This document shows positions 42,456 to 53,828 of a DNA stretch of 64,000 nt, piece after piece. Within the stretch, counting starts at the first letter, position 1. Each line of letters starts with the position of its first letter. Location: positions 1 through 64,000 of the forward strand of contig JAUGWO010000014.1 in the NCBI GenBank assembly GCA_049724395.1, written 5' to 3'. The position numbers were made by a program, and so were the translations under genes. This DNA comes from Spongospora subterranea f. sp. subterranea (lineage: Eukaryota; Endomyxa: Phytomyxea; Phytomyxea; Plasmodiophorida). The notes under the pieces were generated by a model. The model searched no databases, was not told the DNA's origin, and worked only from the letters and a program-made list of their open reading frames with translations.

Positions 42456-43889
42456 TTAATAGGGTTTATTGTAATATTGAGCAGGTTGAGGATAAGAGTT
42501 TCCTGTTGGTGGTTGTGATGGGGGAAGAGCACCGTTGAACACAGGCGGTGTCCCTTGTTGAACATATGGCGGGTACGGAGACGGTGCCTGAGCAGGTCCC
42601 AATTGGCTTGTATAGAACGGCATCTGTTGCGGTCGTGCTGGAACCGGCGGTGCCGCCGCCGAGTATGGTGCATTATATTCCGAATAAGGAGGCGGAGGGA
42701 AATCAGGCTCTGTCTGAACATTGTTTTGAAGTTGATGATTATACTGTGGGTTGTACGCCGGACCGGGGGCGTATTGGGGGTTGAACGGTGCTGCGCCATA
42801 TTGCGGGCCTGCCGGTGGTGGCGCCTGCATTTGTTGTGGAACGTTGCCCATCATGGGCGGTTGCTGGGGAGCGTACTGGTTCGACACTGGAGAATACGCT
42901 TGCCCATATGGAGCATTACAGGAGACCGGGGGAGCGCCTTGATTGAAGGATTGCACAAAGACCGGCGGCCCTGGAGCGAACCTGTTTTGAGTTGGCGCTT
43001 GCTGCATGTACTGAGGATTCGGCTGGGCGTAGGCGGGGTTGACATAGGAAGGCTGTGCCATGGTTTGCTGACCAGGCCTGAGCGAAACATCGTAAAACGA
43101 TAGATCGCCGCGCGACTTGGATTGTTGTACTTGCATCAGCGACACTTTAAATTTCGGTTTGTTGGAAAGAAGCTGGCGTAGTGAAAATTTCGCATCGCCA
43201 ATGTGGTCTGGTGGCTTTCCTACGAATCAGGGTAAATGACACGCTGAAACGGGCGATGTACGAGAACAACAACAAACCGTCATCAAAATCGAAACACCTC
43301 ACTAAAATTGAACGTTCCGGGTCGCCAAAGCACAATAATTCAACAGGAATGCTAAGGTTGGCCCAGATCGGTTTGAGAGTGGCTTTTTGCACGGTTGTTG
43401 TGAAGACCTTGATCCACCCGTTTTGTTCGAGACGATAAAGTTCAACGAATGGATCCGATTTCCCGTTCTGTAAATGCGACAATAATCGGCACCGTATAGA
43501 GAAGGAACTTATTCGATATTACCCAGTCCATAGCTTTCAGCTTTTTCGCTAAATACAGTTGATGAGTTTGACAAGAGGATTCGACGGTACATTTGAACCA
43601 ACCTTTGATACTAAAGTGAAGAATATCTCCCCTGTTGACGCTAGCGTTATGGACAGGCCCATGATGCGATGAATTATTAGGAACAAGACTGGACTTTAAT
43701 TCCATCGCCGCCTGTTTCATCGCTTTGTGTATTTGGCCTGAACCAGCCAGGAATCTCAGCTTCGCAATCAAACCCGCCATCGGCATTCCCCGACCTGGAT
43801 ACATCCTGACAATCGGCGCCAACGCGCCTCCGGTTTTGCCAATTCAATACCGACAGGGCGTTCCGTGTAGTGAATTCCTTGGAACACAA
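42456..43889 (-). CDS. Copine-like C2-domain protein with Pro/Gln/Tyr-rich tail
   Basis: Exons on the minus strand join over a short GT-AG intron (about 43472-43526): LAKKLKAMD is spliced to NGKSDPFVELYRLEQNGW, followed by VFTTTVQKATLKPIWANLSI, LCFGDPERSILVRCFDFDDG and, after another intron, FSLRQLLSNKPKFKVSL. This is a copine-type C2 (C2B) domain with its Ca2+-loop aspartates. Copines normally continue into a vWA domain. Here the C-terminus is a ~200-residue P/Q/Y/A-rich tail (many PQYAPGP, NPQY, PPYS repeats), which resembles ALG-2- or annexin-type tails. Upstream frames to ~43889 probably hold the C2A part. Expected role: Ca2+-dependent membrane binding. Confidence 0.7.
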
Positions 43890-44032
43890 AAGTGATCAGT
43901 GTCCGATGATAGCGCCACGCCACTTATGTTCACTCGTGAGTGTAAGAGCAGCCCCCACCCCCGTCCACCAAAGCCATCCGGCGTTCCCCTCGAAGTCGAC
44001 GCCATGGCGTCATTCGTTTCTTCTGACTCACG

Positions 44033-44544
44033 ATGGCGCCATCGCAGATCATATATCAGCTGGCTGGTCACCGTCGGGCTGTATATCGGGCGCTAGGGTT
44101 CGGCTCCAGAATGCAGCTGGCCGTTTCATCAGGGCTGGCGGTGGCAGCTGCGTTTCTGGCCGACCAGGCGCCAATTCTGACGTCGGCGGCGATCATGACG
44201 GTGTCCACTTCGGTCGCGCTGGTGATTCACACCGTCAATCGTCGGATGGTTTCCGAAATCAAATTGAACGAGGGCGGTAATACGATCCTGATCCGCTCGA
44301 TTGCTGGAGGCGAAAGCAACGTTCCATTGAGGTCGTTTATTCAATCGGTGCCGTTCGATTTGGGATCGGTTATGGAGAAGAAGCCTCTCATTGTCCTCAA
44401 GGTCGCTATTGCACACTTTCGTATCTGTTTAGGCACCAACTCACATTACTAGACCAGGCCGAAAACGACAAGCTGTTTCTCGACGTCAGGAACGACATGC
44501 TACGATGCGGTCCATTGAAGGAAATTGCTACCCGAATTTCATAA
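44033..44544 (+). CDS. Small membrane protein, possibly mitochondrial TMEM70/186-like
   Basis: The ATG at 44033 starts MAPSQIIYQLAGHRRAVYRA. Two hydrophobic stretches follow (LAVSSGLAVAAAFLADQAPI and LTSAAIMTVSTSVALVIHTV), then a soluble tail with LRSFIQSVPFDLG and, after a short intron in about 44400-44450, ENDKLFLDVRNDMLRCGPLK ending in TAA. Two membrane helices with a C-terminal beta-rich tail recall the TMEM70/186/223 group of inner-membrane assembly factors, but the match is by architecture only. Confidence 0.45.
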
Positions 44545-44990
44545 AGTTCTGTCGCACCTCACTTCCCTACAATTAATCGATATATCCAGTCCGCCGCTTT
44601 TTCTATCCCTTTGTTTGTAACAGCTCCACCGCACGACAGTTAATACGCAATCGAAAGTTTATCCACCTGGTTTCTCCCTAATAAAGCTACGTGTTCAAGG
44701 CGTCACTGTTTCGTGAGAAATTTTACATATAACGACCCCTTTCGAAGATGGCCTGGATCATTTCTTTACGTAATGCATCCCGTGAAGCTAAGTTTCCTAG
44801 CGTTGACAACGCGAAAGTCATCACCTCCAATTCAGAAAGCGCAGTCAACCTGGACGCCAAGGAAAACCAGGGTTGTTCTAACCGTTTTACACTCAATTCA
44901 GTTCGAGCAATAGCCGGAATTCGGAGTCAACAAAGCGTTTGATGGTCAAAATTGACGTTGACTTTCTTTTGAGCCAACGGGACGGTACAA
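44545..44990. other. Intergenic stretch
   Basis: A 65-codon frame (44748-44942) is open but unrecognised. Nothing else seen. Confidence 0.3.
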
Positions 44991-44999
44991 CCGTAGGCA

Positions 45000-45340
45000 C
45001 CAACAGGAAGGACAGTCAGAATTCCAAGAGCAAGTACCCCGCCGAAGGGAAAGCTAACGGCGATGACCATGAGCAAGACGTTAACGAAACGGAGATGTAG
45101 ATTGTTATCCAAACCAGCGCGATGTCATTCGGTCGTCTCCTGCCCGGTCCTATTGGACATCTACGCTGCTGGCAGGGGACGACCGAATGGTATCGCACTG
45201 GCTTGGATGACAATCAACATCTCCCTTTCGTGAACATATTGCACTTTTGCTCATGGTCATCATCTGCCGCTCCCACTCCGGCGACATCCTTGTCTTGGAA
45301 ATTTTAGGGGTCGTTCTTGTCATTATCACCTTCCTTGGGC
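45000..45340. repeat. Diverged inverted duplication with membrane-segment coding potential
   Basis: Two arms of ~150 bp are imperfect reverse complements meeting around 45165-45170: GATGTAGATTGTTATCCAAA on the left against GATGTTGATTGTCATCCAAG read from the right, and shared CATTCGGTCGTC. On each strand, reading outward, the arm encodes hydrophobic segments (minus strand FVNVLLMVIAVSFPFGGVLA, plus strand VLEILGVVLVIITFLGLLIA). It looks like a small membrane-protein exon duplicated tail-to-tail or head-to-head, with both copies kept partly open. Confidence 0.6.
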
Positions 45341-45479
45341 TATTGATTGCCGTACTCGTAATTCGCATCGGTTTGGTCCTCGTACACCGCTATCTTTACA
45401 CCTTCAGCGCTCCCCAAGAGTCGCCACTTTCAAGGGATTTCGGGCGAGAGCTGTTGTTTTTTACTTTCTGAATTCAGGT

Positions 45480-46694
45480 CAGTTGACTCGTCGTTATCAA
45501 CTAGTTTTAGATCGGAATCGAATAACCGGAGTGGGCCAACCTTTAGCTGCCAGCAAAAGTGGTCGACCGTTGTTTCCCAGTGATCTGGCGTTTTTAACTC
45601 TGCCAGTTTTCATGTCCGCTCATGCCTGCCTTCTATTGTCTTTGATCTTTACTTGATCAACTCGCAAACCGCAGCAATGGTCAATTGATTGCGAGAGTCA
45701 TATTTTGGCCCGCGTCTTGTTGTATTTCGGAAACGATCTCTCTCTCTCCTAGCACAATTTCGATCATGTCTGTGCTCCAATCGGGGTTTCTCGACAACGG
45801 CCAGTGGCCCTGCGAACCGTCTGAAAGCGGAAGCTCGTCCTGCGTTCACTGATTCAGGGGACAGGCGTTTACTGGACCGACACTCCCTCACGGAATTGCG
45901 ATTCCTCCGGCGATTTCTTGAGCTTGGTGAATGATTTCTCGCATTTCACCTGAACCGTCCTCTTTTGCGTCGTCTGGAACAATGTTTGTTTCTCCCTATG
46001 TTCGTTCGCACATACAGCGCGTGAACCTGTCTGCAACTTGCTATGGCCTTCCGCATTGATTGCTGTGGGCCAACAAATGGCGTGCGAAAATATAAATAGC
46101 AATGCACCAGTGGTAAAAACGGTCCGCTGAGCAAGTCCAATGTGTACATGCACGCTCTGCGCAAATCACAGTTTTCGTTGGCCTGGCAGGCACTCCGATG
46201 ATCCTGTTCGTGATATTCGGCCTTCGCCGAGATACGTCCACCTTTTTTACATCCCGCTATAGTATGGCTTCCAACCACACTAGATACTATTCACGTTGTG
46301 ATCGGTCGCGTTGGTTGCACAAGGGGCACGGGAGTCGCAGACGAATCCATACCAAATCAAGCCGGACCTCACCACTCCGCACACAACTTGATCCGTTGAC
46401 ACCGCAGACGTTAGATTTCACTATACCTATATAGTGACAGGATTCGATTTCGGCAGGTTTTCGATCATCTTGTGGGCTGGCGTCATCGCCTCGATCGACG
46501 TCGACGTTCCAGAAATCTCCATCTTTTGCGCCAGCTGAAAGTCAAACACAGTCAGCGCGCAGTGCGTAGCCCCAATCCGTTCGTACACTCTGCACTCGCG
46601 CACTTTATTCGCTAAGTAAGTACCTAACCAACAGCTGGCTCATATCTGTCAAAGCGAATATTGTTGATATTCGCGGCCGTCGCCACCGAGGGCG
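45480..46694. other. Region with unassigned ORFs on both strands
   Basis: The minus frame 45869-46153 carries a hydrophobic stretch (FTTGALLFIFSHAICWPTAI) that could be a signal or membrane helix followed by a charged tail. Plus and minus frames of 60-110 codons overlap elsewhere. No family recognised. Confidence 0.3.
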
Positions 46695-48336
46695 ATGATC
46701 AGTGCTGTCCTGTTGATCAACGTCAAAGGGGAAATCGTTATTTCGCGGTTTTTTCGCGATGATATTACCAAATTGGACACGGACACCTTCCGTTTGCGAG
46801 TGATTGCGGCGAAGGAGGCGGCTGCCGTTCCGATCATCCGAATAGAGGACTGCTCGACGATGTTCATTAGACATGGCGACCTGCACGTTGTGTCAATGAC
46901 GAAATCGAACTGTCATCCAGCGCTTGTTTTCGAATACATGTTCAAATTAGTTGAGGTGTTCAAGGCTTATTTCGGCGGATCTTTCGATGAAGAAGCAATT
47001 CGATCTAATTTCGTCCTGGTTTACGAACTGCTCGATGAAACAATGGATTACGGGTTCCCACAGATTCTTTCAGCGCTGAGCTTGAAGCAATATATCAAGG
47101 CGGCGACGATGAAGGATGTCGGGAGCAGTGAAAGTGGTGCTGAACCTGTCGACAATAACAAGATCACCTCAGAAATTACAGGTGCTATCGACTGGAGACA
47201 GCCCGGCAAGTTCAAGTATAGGAATAATGAAGTATATATTGACGTTTTAGAAAGCGTAAATATTCTCATGAGCAGTGACTGTAAGAATTCCAATTTTTTT
47301 CACAACTGAGCAGTTTTGTTTTCGCAACCGTTATCTATCCGATTATCACCGTTGTCGTGTGTCCAGTTTTTTTTTCTTTGAACCGTTGTTAACCCTTGAG
47401 GCTAGCTCTAATACGGTGACATCTACAGCAACTGTCTTAAGGTCTGACGTCAGTGGAAAGATTATGCTGAAATGCTATCTTACCGGGATGCCAGAATGCC
47501 GATTTGGTATGAACGATAAGCTGGTTCTGGATAAAGAACAATCAGGAAGAGCGACCTCTAACAAAAAGTTAGCCCATCGTTTCTTAAAGTGTCTGCGGAA
47601 TAACACTTACATCCACAGGAGTGCGTCGGGTATCGCCATTGACGATTGTACGTTTCATCGTTGCGTCCGCCTTGGGCGGTTCGATATAGATCGAAGCATC
47701 AGCTTCGTTCCCCCGGATGGTGACTTCCAGCTGATGTCGTACCGCATTACACAAAACGTCAATCTGCCCTTTTCAATAACACCGGTTATTACTGAACATG
47801 GCAAATCAAGAGTGTCCTACAGGTGGAAAACCTTTTTTGTTGAATATATCTACGACTATCTGATTTCTGTTAAGAATTGCACTGAATGGAGCTTTTGATA
47901 AGAACCTGTTTGCGACAAATGTGTGCATGAAAATCCCATGTCCGAAGAATACATCAACACAGACTATGCATGTCGGACAAGGATCAACGAAGTACGACCC
48001 TGTTACGAACACTATACAATGGAAGATTAGAAAATTCGCCGGGGATGCTAGGGATGTCTTAAATGGAGAAGTGCATCTGAAAGCGCTATTGGTCGACAAA
48101 CCCTGGCAGCGACCTCCTATTGCTTTAGAATTTCAGGTAAAAGGAATCCGAGTTCTTTTATTTTACTTGGTCAACGTGACGTGAATTAAACTGTTTTCCA
48201 TACTCAGGTTAACATGTACACGGCCAGCGGTTTACAAGTACGATCCTTGAAAGTTGTGGAGAAAAAGCATAGTTATCCGACGACAAAGCTCGTTCGATAT
48301 GTCACAAAAAATGGGCAATATCAGATTCGAATATAA
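46695..48336 (+). CDS. AP2M1: AP-2 clathrin adaptor subunit mu
   Basis: Exon 1 (from ATG 46695) encodes the longin-type N-domain: ISAVLLINVKGEIVISRFFR, FEYMFKLVEVFKAYFGG, NFVLVYELLDETMDYGFPQ. It ends in the mu-homology-domain entry KYRNNEVYIDVLESVNILMS. Later exons give GKIMLKCYLTGMPECRFGMN, FDIDRSISFVPPDGDFQLMS, the IQWKIRKFAGDARDVLNGE core and the final PMF-like VNMYTASGLQVRSLKV with LVRYVTKNGQYQIRI and TAA at 48334-48336. The wording throughout is mu2, not mu1 or mu3. The subunit binds Yxx-phi sorting signals and PI(4,5)P2 at clathrin-coated pits. At least four introns, including ones ending GTTAACCCTTGAG region, CCACAG near 47620 and TACTCAG near 48209. Confidence 0.92.
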
Positions 48337-48555
48337 CGCAATATTGCCTGCATGTCGACCCCTTTTGACTGGCAACACGAGATAAAGATATTATTCGCGC
48401 GTTTTTCTCAAATTGTATACATACCATAATTTTGAATAGTTCATGTGTCCTTGACCTTGGATATGTTCGGATTTTGAGGTGTTCGCATGATGTACTGTGA
48501 CCGCATGGCGCCATGAAGCAGTCTGTTTGATCGATATTATTTGCCGTTAAATGTC

Positions 48556-50696
48556 ATGAAGACGTTTTCAACTCTGGTTTTCCATCTGTGGTTACAAATC
48601 CATATAGCTGCTGCTTCGTCCGTCTGGACTGTCTCCCCGTGGTCGCGTTGCTCAGCGCCCTGTGATGTTGGCGCATCAACACGGCAAGTTACCTGCCGTT
48701 CATCTATCAACAATGAGTTTCTACCTGCATCAAACTGTTCTGATCCATCGCCGAGCGCAATGAAGGCGTGCGTATCTCCGTCTTGTCAATGGGCGTGTGC
48801 GCCCAATTCATCTTTCCCCATATGTCTATCATCTTCCTTACAACAGGTATGGATCGACTTACCAATTTCTGAAGAGTATCAGTTCAACAATGCTGAAACC
48901 CTTTGACTACTTACGCCATCATGCTTTAGAAGTGTTCCTTTGAAATCATCTCCTCAAAAATTTCCGCTTTTCAGGTCCCAGACGCTCACTGTACGAATAG
49001 CGGCAAACCTGGAAAATTCATGGACAGCTTAGTGTGCCCATACAGTCTGTCGGAGCTGTTTACAATCACTCCTTCATGCGATGGTTGCCCAGCAGAAGCC
49101 ACAACTTACTCATGGATGACGCTGTCCCCATGGTCATCATGTCGGCCAATGTGCGGGTCAAGCCGATCGTCGTGGCGTCATATTGCATGCGTGGACTCGT
49201 CTGGGACCATTTCTGAGGATACGATGTGTTCTGGTTCCCGTCCCGACGACCATCGCCCGTGCCCAGATACAGAGGCGTGTCATGTAGCTGGTAATCGTTG
49301 TCATAACGTGGATGGAGAAGTTGTGGCCGATGTCTGGTGTAAGCCGTTCCAACGTAAGGCTCCACCAGAAGTTCATCCAGGTTCTAACTATGTGAAAAAA
49401 AGATGAATGGAACATCGAATCAGATTGGTCTCCCTGCGATGTCTCCACCTTTGTCCTCTCGACCCGACGTGTTGTCTGTGGCTCTGAACCGTGCACGTCC
49501 CCACCACCCGAGTCAGTCCGGCAATGCCCTGAGTCATCGCCACTGTTCTATATCAAGGACAGCGAGGCGCCTCTGTGCAGTGACGCATGCGGCATCAGCT
49601 ATCAGTCCAACGCGTTTTCATGTTCCTTACAGGACATGATGTTACCCAAAGAAGTCTGTCAGTCCGCAGGTGAAACAATTCACAGGCCACAGTTGAACTG
49701 TAACATCACCGGCTGTTTTACTCTCTGGATTGTCTTCATCTTTTCACCTCAGTGATATACGTTCTTCACCCTTTTCTCCAATTGCTGTTGCTGTACTGGG
49801 AATTTCGGTTACAAACTTTACATTTCATTGATTGCGGTGCACTGGCACACTGTCACATCAACGTCGATTCGGTTACAGCTTGCAGACATGGTTATGTTTC
49901 ATATCTAGATAGACGATCTCAAGTTACTTTTCACCTTCATTCATTCGTCAGTTCATTGATTTCCTCAATAACTTCGCATGTGCTTGTGGTCGTTTTGAAT
50001 GGGCTGTGAATTTTGCAGGTGTTCCAGATCCGCTGCAGACAGTATGCCCAGACCGGGGCATGTAATTCTGGCGACTCGGGTAGTTGCGACTTGCGCGCCA
50101 GGATGAACGTATCCGTTCCTAGTGGGGTCTTTTCGGTTGATCAGGTGCAAACATTGTTCATTGCGGATATGGAATCTGCGATTCCGCAATCCGATTCAGT
50201 TAATGTGAACTCGGTCGTTAAGCTCAACGTCGACCGTTATGGAATCGATTTCACCGTTACGTGCAAAGACTTATCATATCCGGTCGCCGATTCAATAGCA
50301 GGTCAACTTCTAGATGTCAACAGCACATTACGTCAAGGAATTATTACTCGGGGAGTACAAGGCGGATTTGTTCCTGTGAAAAATGATGAGAAATCTCCAG
50401 AAGGTTGAAACTCTCTTTGTTGGGCTAAATTGGAGACTTAAAACAATTTTTCAGGTGATGGATATGAGCCCGTGTATGCAGTGGTTGCAGTGTTCGTTGT
50501 CGCGTTTGTTCTGGTGATGGCACTAATAAAGCGCTGCATGCCGAAGCAGCACCAGTTAGTCAGTACAAGTGTAGACGCAAGAGACCTGGATCCTTCCTTT
50601 TCCAAAATCGCCATCTCAGCATTCGCATGCTATCAGGTTGCCCAAATTCAGTGCCATTTCGCAAGCGCGGCGTACATCGTTCGAAGTACCAGTTAA
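48556..50696 (+). CDS. Type I membrane protein with thrombospondin type 1 repeats
   Basis: The ATG at 48556 gives a signal peptide (MKTFSTLVFHLWLQIHIAAA). TSP1 repeat 1 is WTVSPWSRCSAPCDVGASTR; a cysteine-rich linker follows; repeat 2 is WMTLSPWSSCRPMCGSSRSS; repeat 3 (from 49405, other frame after an intron) is WNIESDWSPCDVSTFVLSTR. All show the WxxW/WSxC and CxxxC pattern. Exon 50011-50408 encodes a ~130-residue extracellular domain (IRCRQYAQTGACNSGDSGSC ...). The next exon has one membrane helix (VYAVVAVFVVAFVLVMALIK) and a short cytoplasmic tail. Four or more introns are needed. Suggests adhesion or matrix binding, as for TSP1 proteins of animals and protists. Confidence 0.78.
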
Positions 50697-51322
50697 TCTG
50701 AAATCTCATGGATTACCATAGAAAAGCACAGTAAAAACCACTCTTTGTGCCATTTTGTTAACGATTTTTAGAGGGTTTATGTTAAGGGGCGACGCACATA
50801 CGCAGCAACGGATACAACTTTGGTTTTTCTTCGATGATAGAATGTTTCAATGCGATTTGAAAAATATCGATAGTTTGGCTTTCATCGAACGTATTGCGAA
50901 GATCAGAGTGGCTATATATTGTTTGTGGTGATGATCTTATACTGCCATTACGAAATGACGCGCTGGTTGGTTAACATTGCAAGAGCGTTTTCTTGCTGCG
51001 ATCTCGCGAAAACACACGTTTAGGTTCGGGAGAGCAAGACATGACTTATTGGAAACCTTCTTTACTGGGATTGGGGACCAAACAAGTACTATTTTGAAAT
51101 GACTTTTTTGTTCGAGTAGGTTGTTGATAGCATGATAGTTACTAGGACGCCTGATGCTTTTATTTCTGTCAAACTTTGATCCCAGCAAAGTATGGTATGA
51201 TCACTCACGAGTCTTACGAAGCCCACCATTGTTATCGCCAATTGGTTGCTTCGAACTTGTTATATAACTCGCTATGTGCTGCTGCGAAGGCGGATGTATA
51301 GTGTAAAACAGTCACCGTTTAT
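50697..51322. other. Convergent intergenic stretch
   Basis: It lies between the 3' ends of the TSP1 gene and the helicase gene. No gene or repeat recognised. Confidence 0.4.
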
Positions 51323-53647
51323 TTAAACCTCCGAGAACCCAGGCTGCTGATGAAGAGCGACAATGGCGTCATATCGGGCAATTTTTTTTGTTGGTCCGTA
51401 GCCGATGCCATTTTGAGATGTTCCGTCCCATTTGGGAAGTGAGGCTTTCACAGTAAAAATGGGGCAGTGAGGAGGTCCAGTTCTTGATTCCTCAGAGTAG
51501 AGTACCCGTTGTTGAAGACGACCGATAATTGGATCTGGCTTCAGTTGCTTCGCCAACGTGAGGAGATCGCGAGACCCACAAATCCGTTTGTGCCCCTTTT
51601 GATCTACCGCATCAGGAACATCGGAATCCGCTTCTAACTGGTTGATCTGTTGAATCGCTTCGTTCATATTGTCTTCGCGAAGCACTAACCCCTCAACGTG
51701 CATGTCTCGACGCTCACGAACCATACTCAGATATCGAGCCGACTCGTTAGAACGGATCCGTCCACGAATCTGAACGAACGAGATCATGCTATTCGGAAGA
51801 CAGGTGCAGATAACCAAACAGCATGCAGGAATATCAACTCCCTCACCGCAGACCGACGTCGACACAACTACGTTGATCACTTGGTCGCGGAACTTCGACA
51901 GAACGGTTTTCTGCTGAGCGAGTGTCATTTCCGAGATACCGACCATAGCTTCTGCCTTGATAAACGGAATCCTGGAAATGTGTTTAACCAATTCTATAGC
52001 AAGACCTCTGGTTGACACGAAAATAAGTGCCGAAAAACCTTTGGGATCGGCATCATAATGCTGCGTAACAAGTTCCTCGATTTTGTTGACAACAGAACCT
52101 TGAAAATTGGAATCAGGGACGACAGCGGAAATAAACTCCTTTGCTCCAAAGCAATTTTTGGACTTGATGGTCTCGCCGACTTTGTCCCAACTCCATTTTA
52201 GCCCAAGTTCATTCAACTCGGAGCACGCGTTATAGACCTCAACTAAATGCTCGGATAGAGGCTCGTCCTCAGGACGCAACAATTGGGTCATCGCGAAAAA
52301 AGGAGCAGACGGGAACGTTACTGACTGAAGAGGAAGCAACTGGTTGAAATATCGCTCAGCAATATCCAGAAAATATTTTCGAATCCGCTCGAGAAGTTCA
52401 TGCTCGTGTCGATTCTGCTTTACTACAACCTGAAGTAATGGCGTCCGAGGCGATTTTTTACGTAGAGCGGCCAAAGTGGCCTTACTTGGAGCGATTGGCC
52501 TGGCAATGAGCCTTTTCAGAAGCTTCTCGAGCTTCTCACTGGTCTGAAGAAGGTCAAGCTCTCCCGCTGGCGAGGCCGTCAATGCCATAATCTTGGGCCG
52601 ATGTGCACCGTACAATTTGTGGAGTAAAGAGTTGAACAAATGATTCTTAGCGCAATGGTGAGCCTCGTCCATCACCAATGCACAGATCCTACCGAAGTCC
52701 AACAAATTCTATAAACAACAAAAACGTGAAAAGATGACCAGAAAATTTGTTATGCGCAAAGATCTCGTTTTTAAAAAAAAAACATAACCATCACTGAAAA
52801 TTTGGGAGGATGGAGATGCGAAACTAACCTGTTCAACTGCATTGAGATAGGAACCGGCGGTGGCAACGATAATATCAGCGCTACGAAGCTCAGCTATATG
52901 GTTGATATTGGGTTTGGATGGAAGCATGCTGCCAACTAAGATCCTGATCGATAGATCGCCGAGTTCATTGATGAGCACGGTATATTGTTGGATCGCTAAC
53001 GCGTTGGTCTCGACAATAAATAGCGCTGAAAACAGCGGGTTTAATTGAAGCATCCGCCTGATGAACATGGCGCTGATCAGCGTCTTGCCGAAACCAGTGG
53101 GTAAGAATATCAAAGAATTATCTGGCATGGCCATGGCGCGCTGGTACATATCCACCTGATAATCGTATGGTGACGATTTGGTTAATTGAGGGACTGGAGT
53201 ACTCGTATCAACTAATGTTAAATCTTCATTAAAGGTCTGCTTGATCAGGAATGATGTGTCGCTTGGTGGCTGATCTGGTTGACAAACTTGACAACTGGCC
53301 CATTCTCGTTGCTCAACAACAGTTTTCCAACTGGAGATCGGTACGGAATTGTACGTAACTGTCGTCGCTTTCAGCAATGCACCAAAGTCACCAGAATCAA
53401 ATTGTTTGATTGCGCCAATCTTATATTTGCACGCAGCGCAACATAGGTCTCCAATTTTCGAATATGGGGCCTTCGGGGGACGTGGATTCAACAACAAGAT
53501 CGCGATGGTCTCTGGAATTTGATCATTACTGCCGTGGTCGTCATACTGATACCCAACGTGAATCCCTGAAAAGGTCTTGAACCGGCACAGCTGCGTCAAA
53601 TCGGACTCTACCATGGCAAAACATGATCGGCATTCAACCGACGGCAT
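51323..53647 (-). CDS. RIG-I/Dicer-type DExH helicase with N-terminal zinc domain and C-terminal dsRBD
   Basis: Two exons (53647-52829 and 52708-51323) join in phase over a 120-nt intron, giving 734 residues. N-terminus: two CxxC pairs (VECRSCFAM ... LCCAACKYKIGAI) about 65 residues apart with LCRFKTFSGIHVGYQY between, like the zinc-bound beta-tent fold of Yippee/Mis18/RIG-I C-terminal domains. Then all SF2 motifs: FLPTGFGKT (I), VATAGS, MDEAHHC (II), LTASP (III), IFVSTRGLA (IV), VVVSTSVCGEGVDIP (V) and QIRGRIRS (VI). C-terminus: DPIIGRLQQRVLYSEE ... FTVKASL ... GYGPTKKIARYDAIVALHQ, a canonical dsRNA-binding domain. DEAHHC and motif V-VI wording match Dicer and RIG-I-like helicases. No RNase III, PAZ, CARD or nuclease is present. 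Likely a dsRNA-sensing or remodelling ATPase. Confidence 0.87.
52709..52828 (-). other. Intron of the helicase gene
   Basis: GTTAGTTTCG donor and TTGTTTATAG acceptor on the minus strand, phase 0, joining LNAVEQ to NLLDFGRI. It separates helicase motif Ib from motif II. Confidence 0.8.
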
Positions 53648-53828
53648 GACAATACAAAACTACAGTAGCCTGGCGTAATCGATTTATGATAATTCAACAG
53701 CCGCAATCGGAATTTCAGTATCGGTCCGGCAAAATGGCGCTACTGTACGTCGCAAGTGAGACTGGGCGATGGCGCGACTGTGCGTCGCGGATGAGACTGG
53801 GCGACTGGCAGTTGCACGAGAAGCGGTA

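Noticed and set aside
51323-53647. A full Dicer gene
   Set aside because: No RNase III, PAZ or platform domain follows. The gene ends in a dsRBD directly after the helicase.
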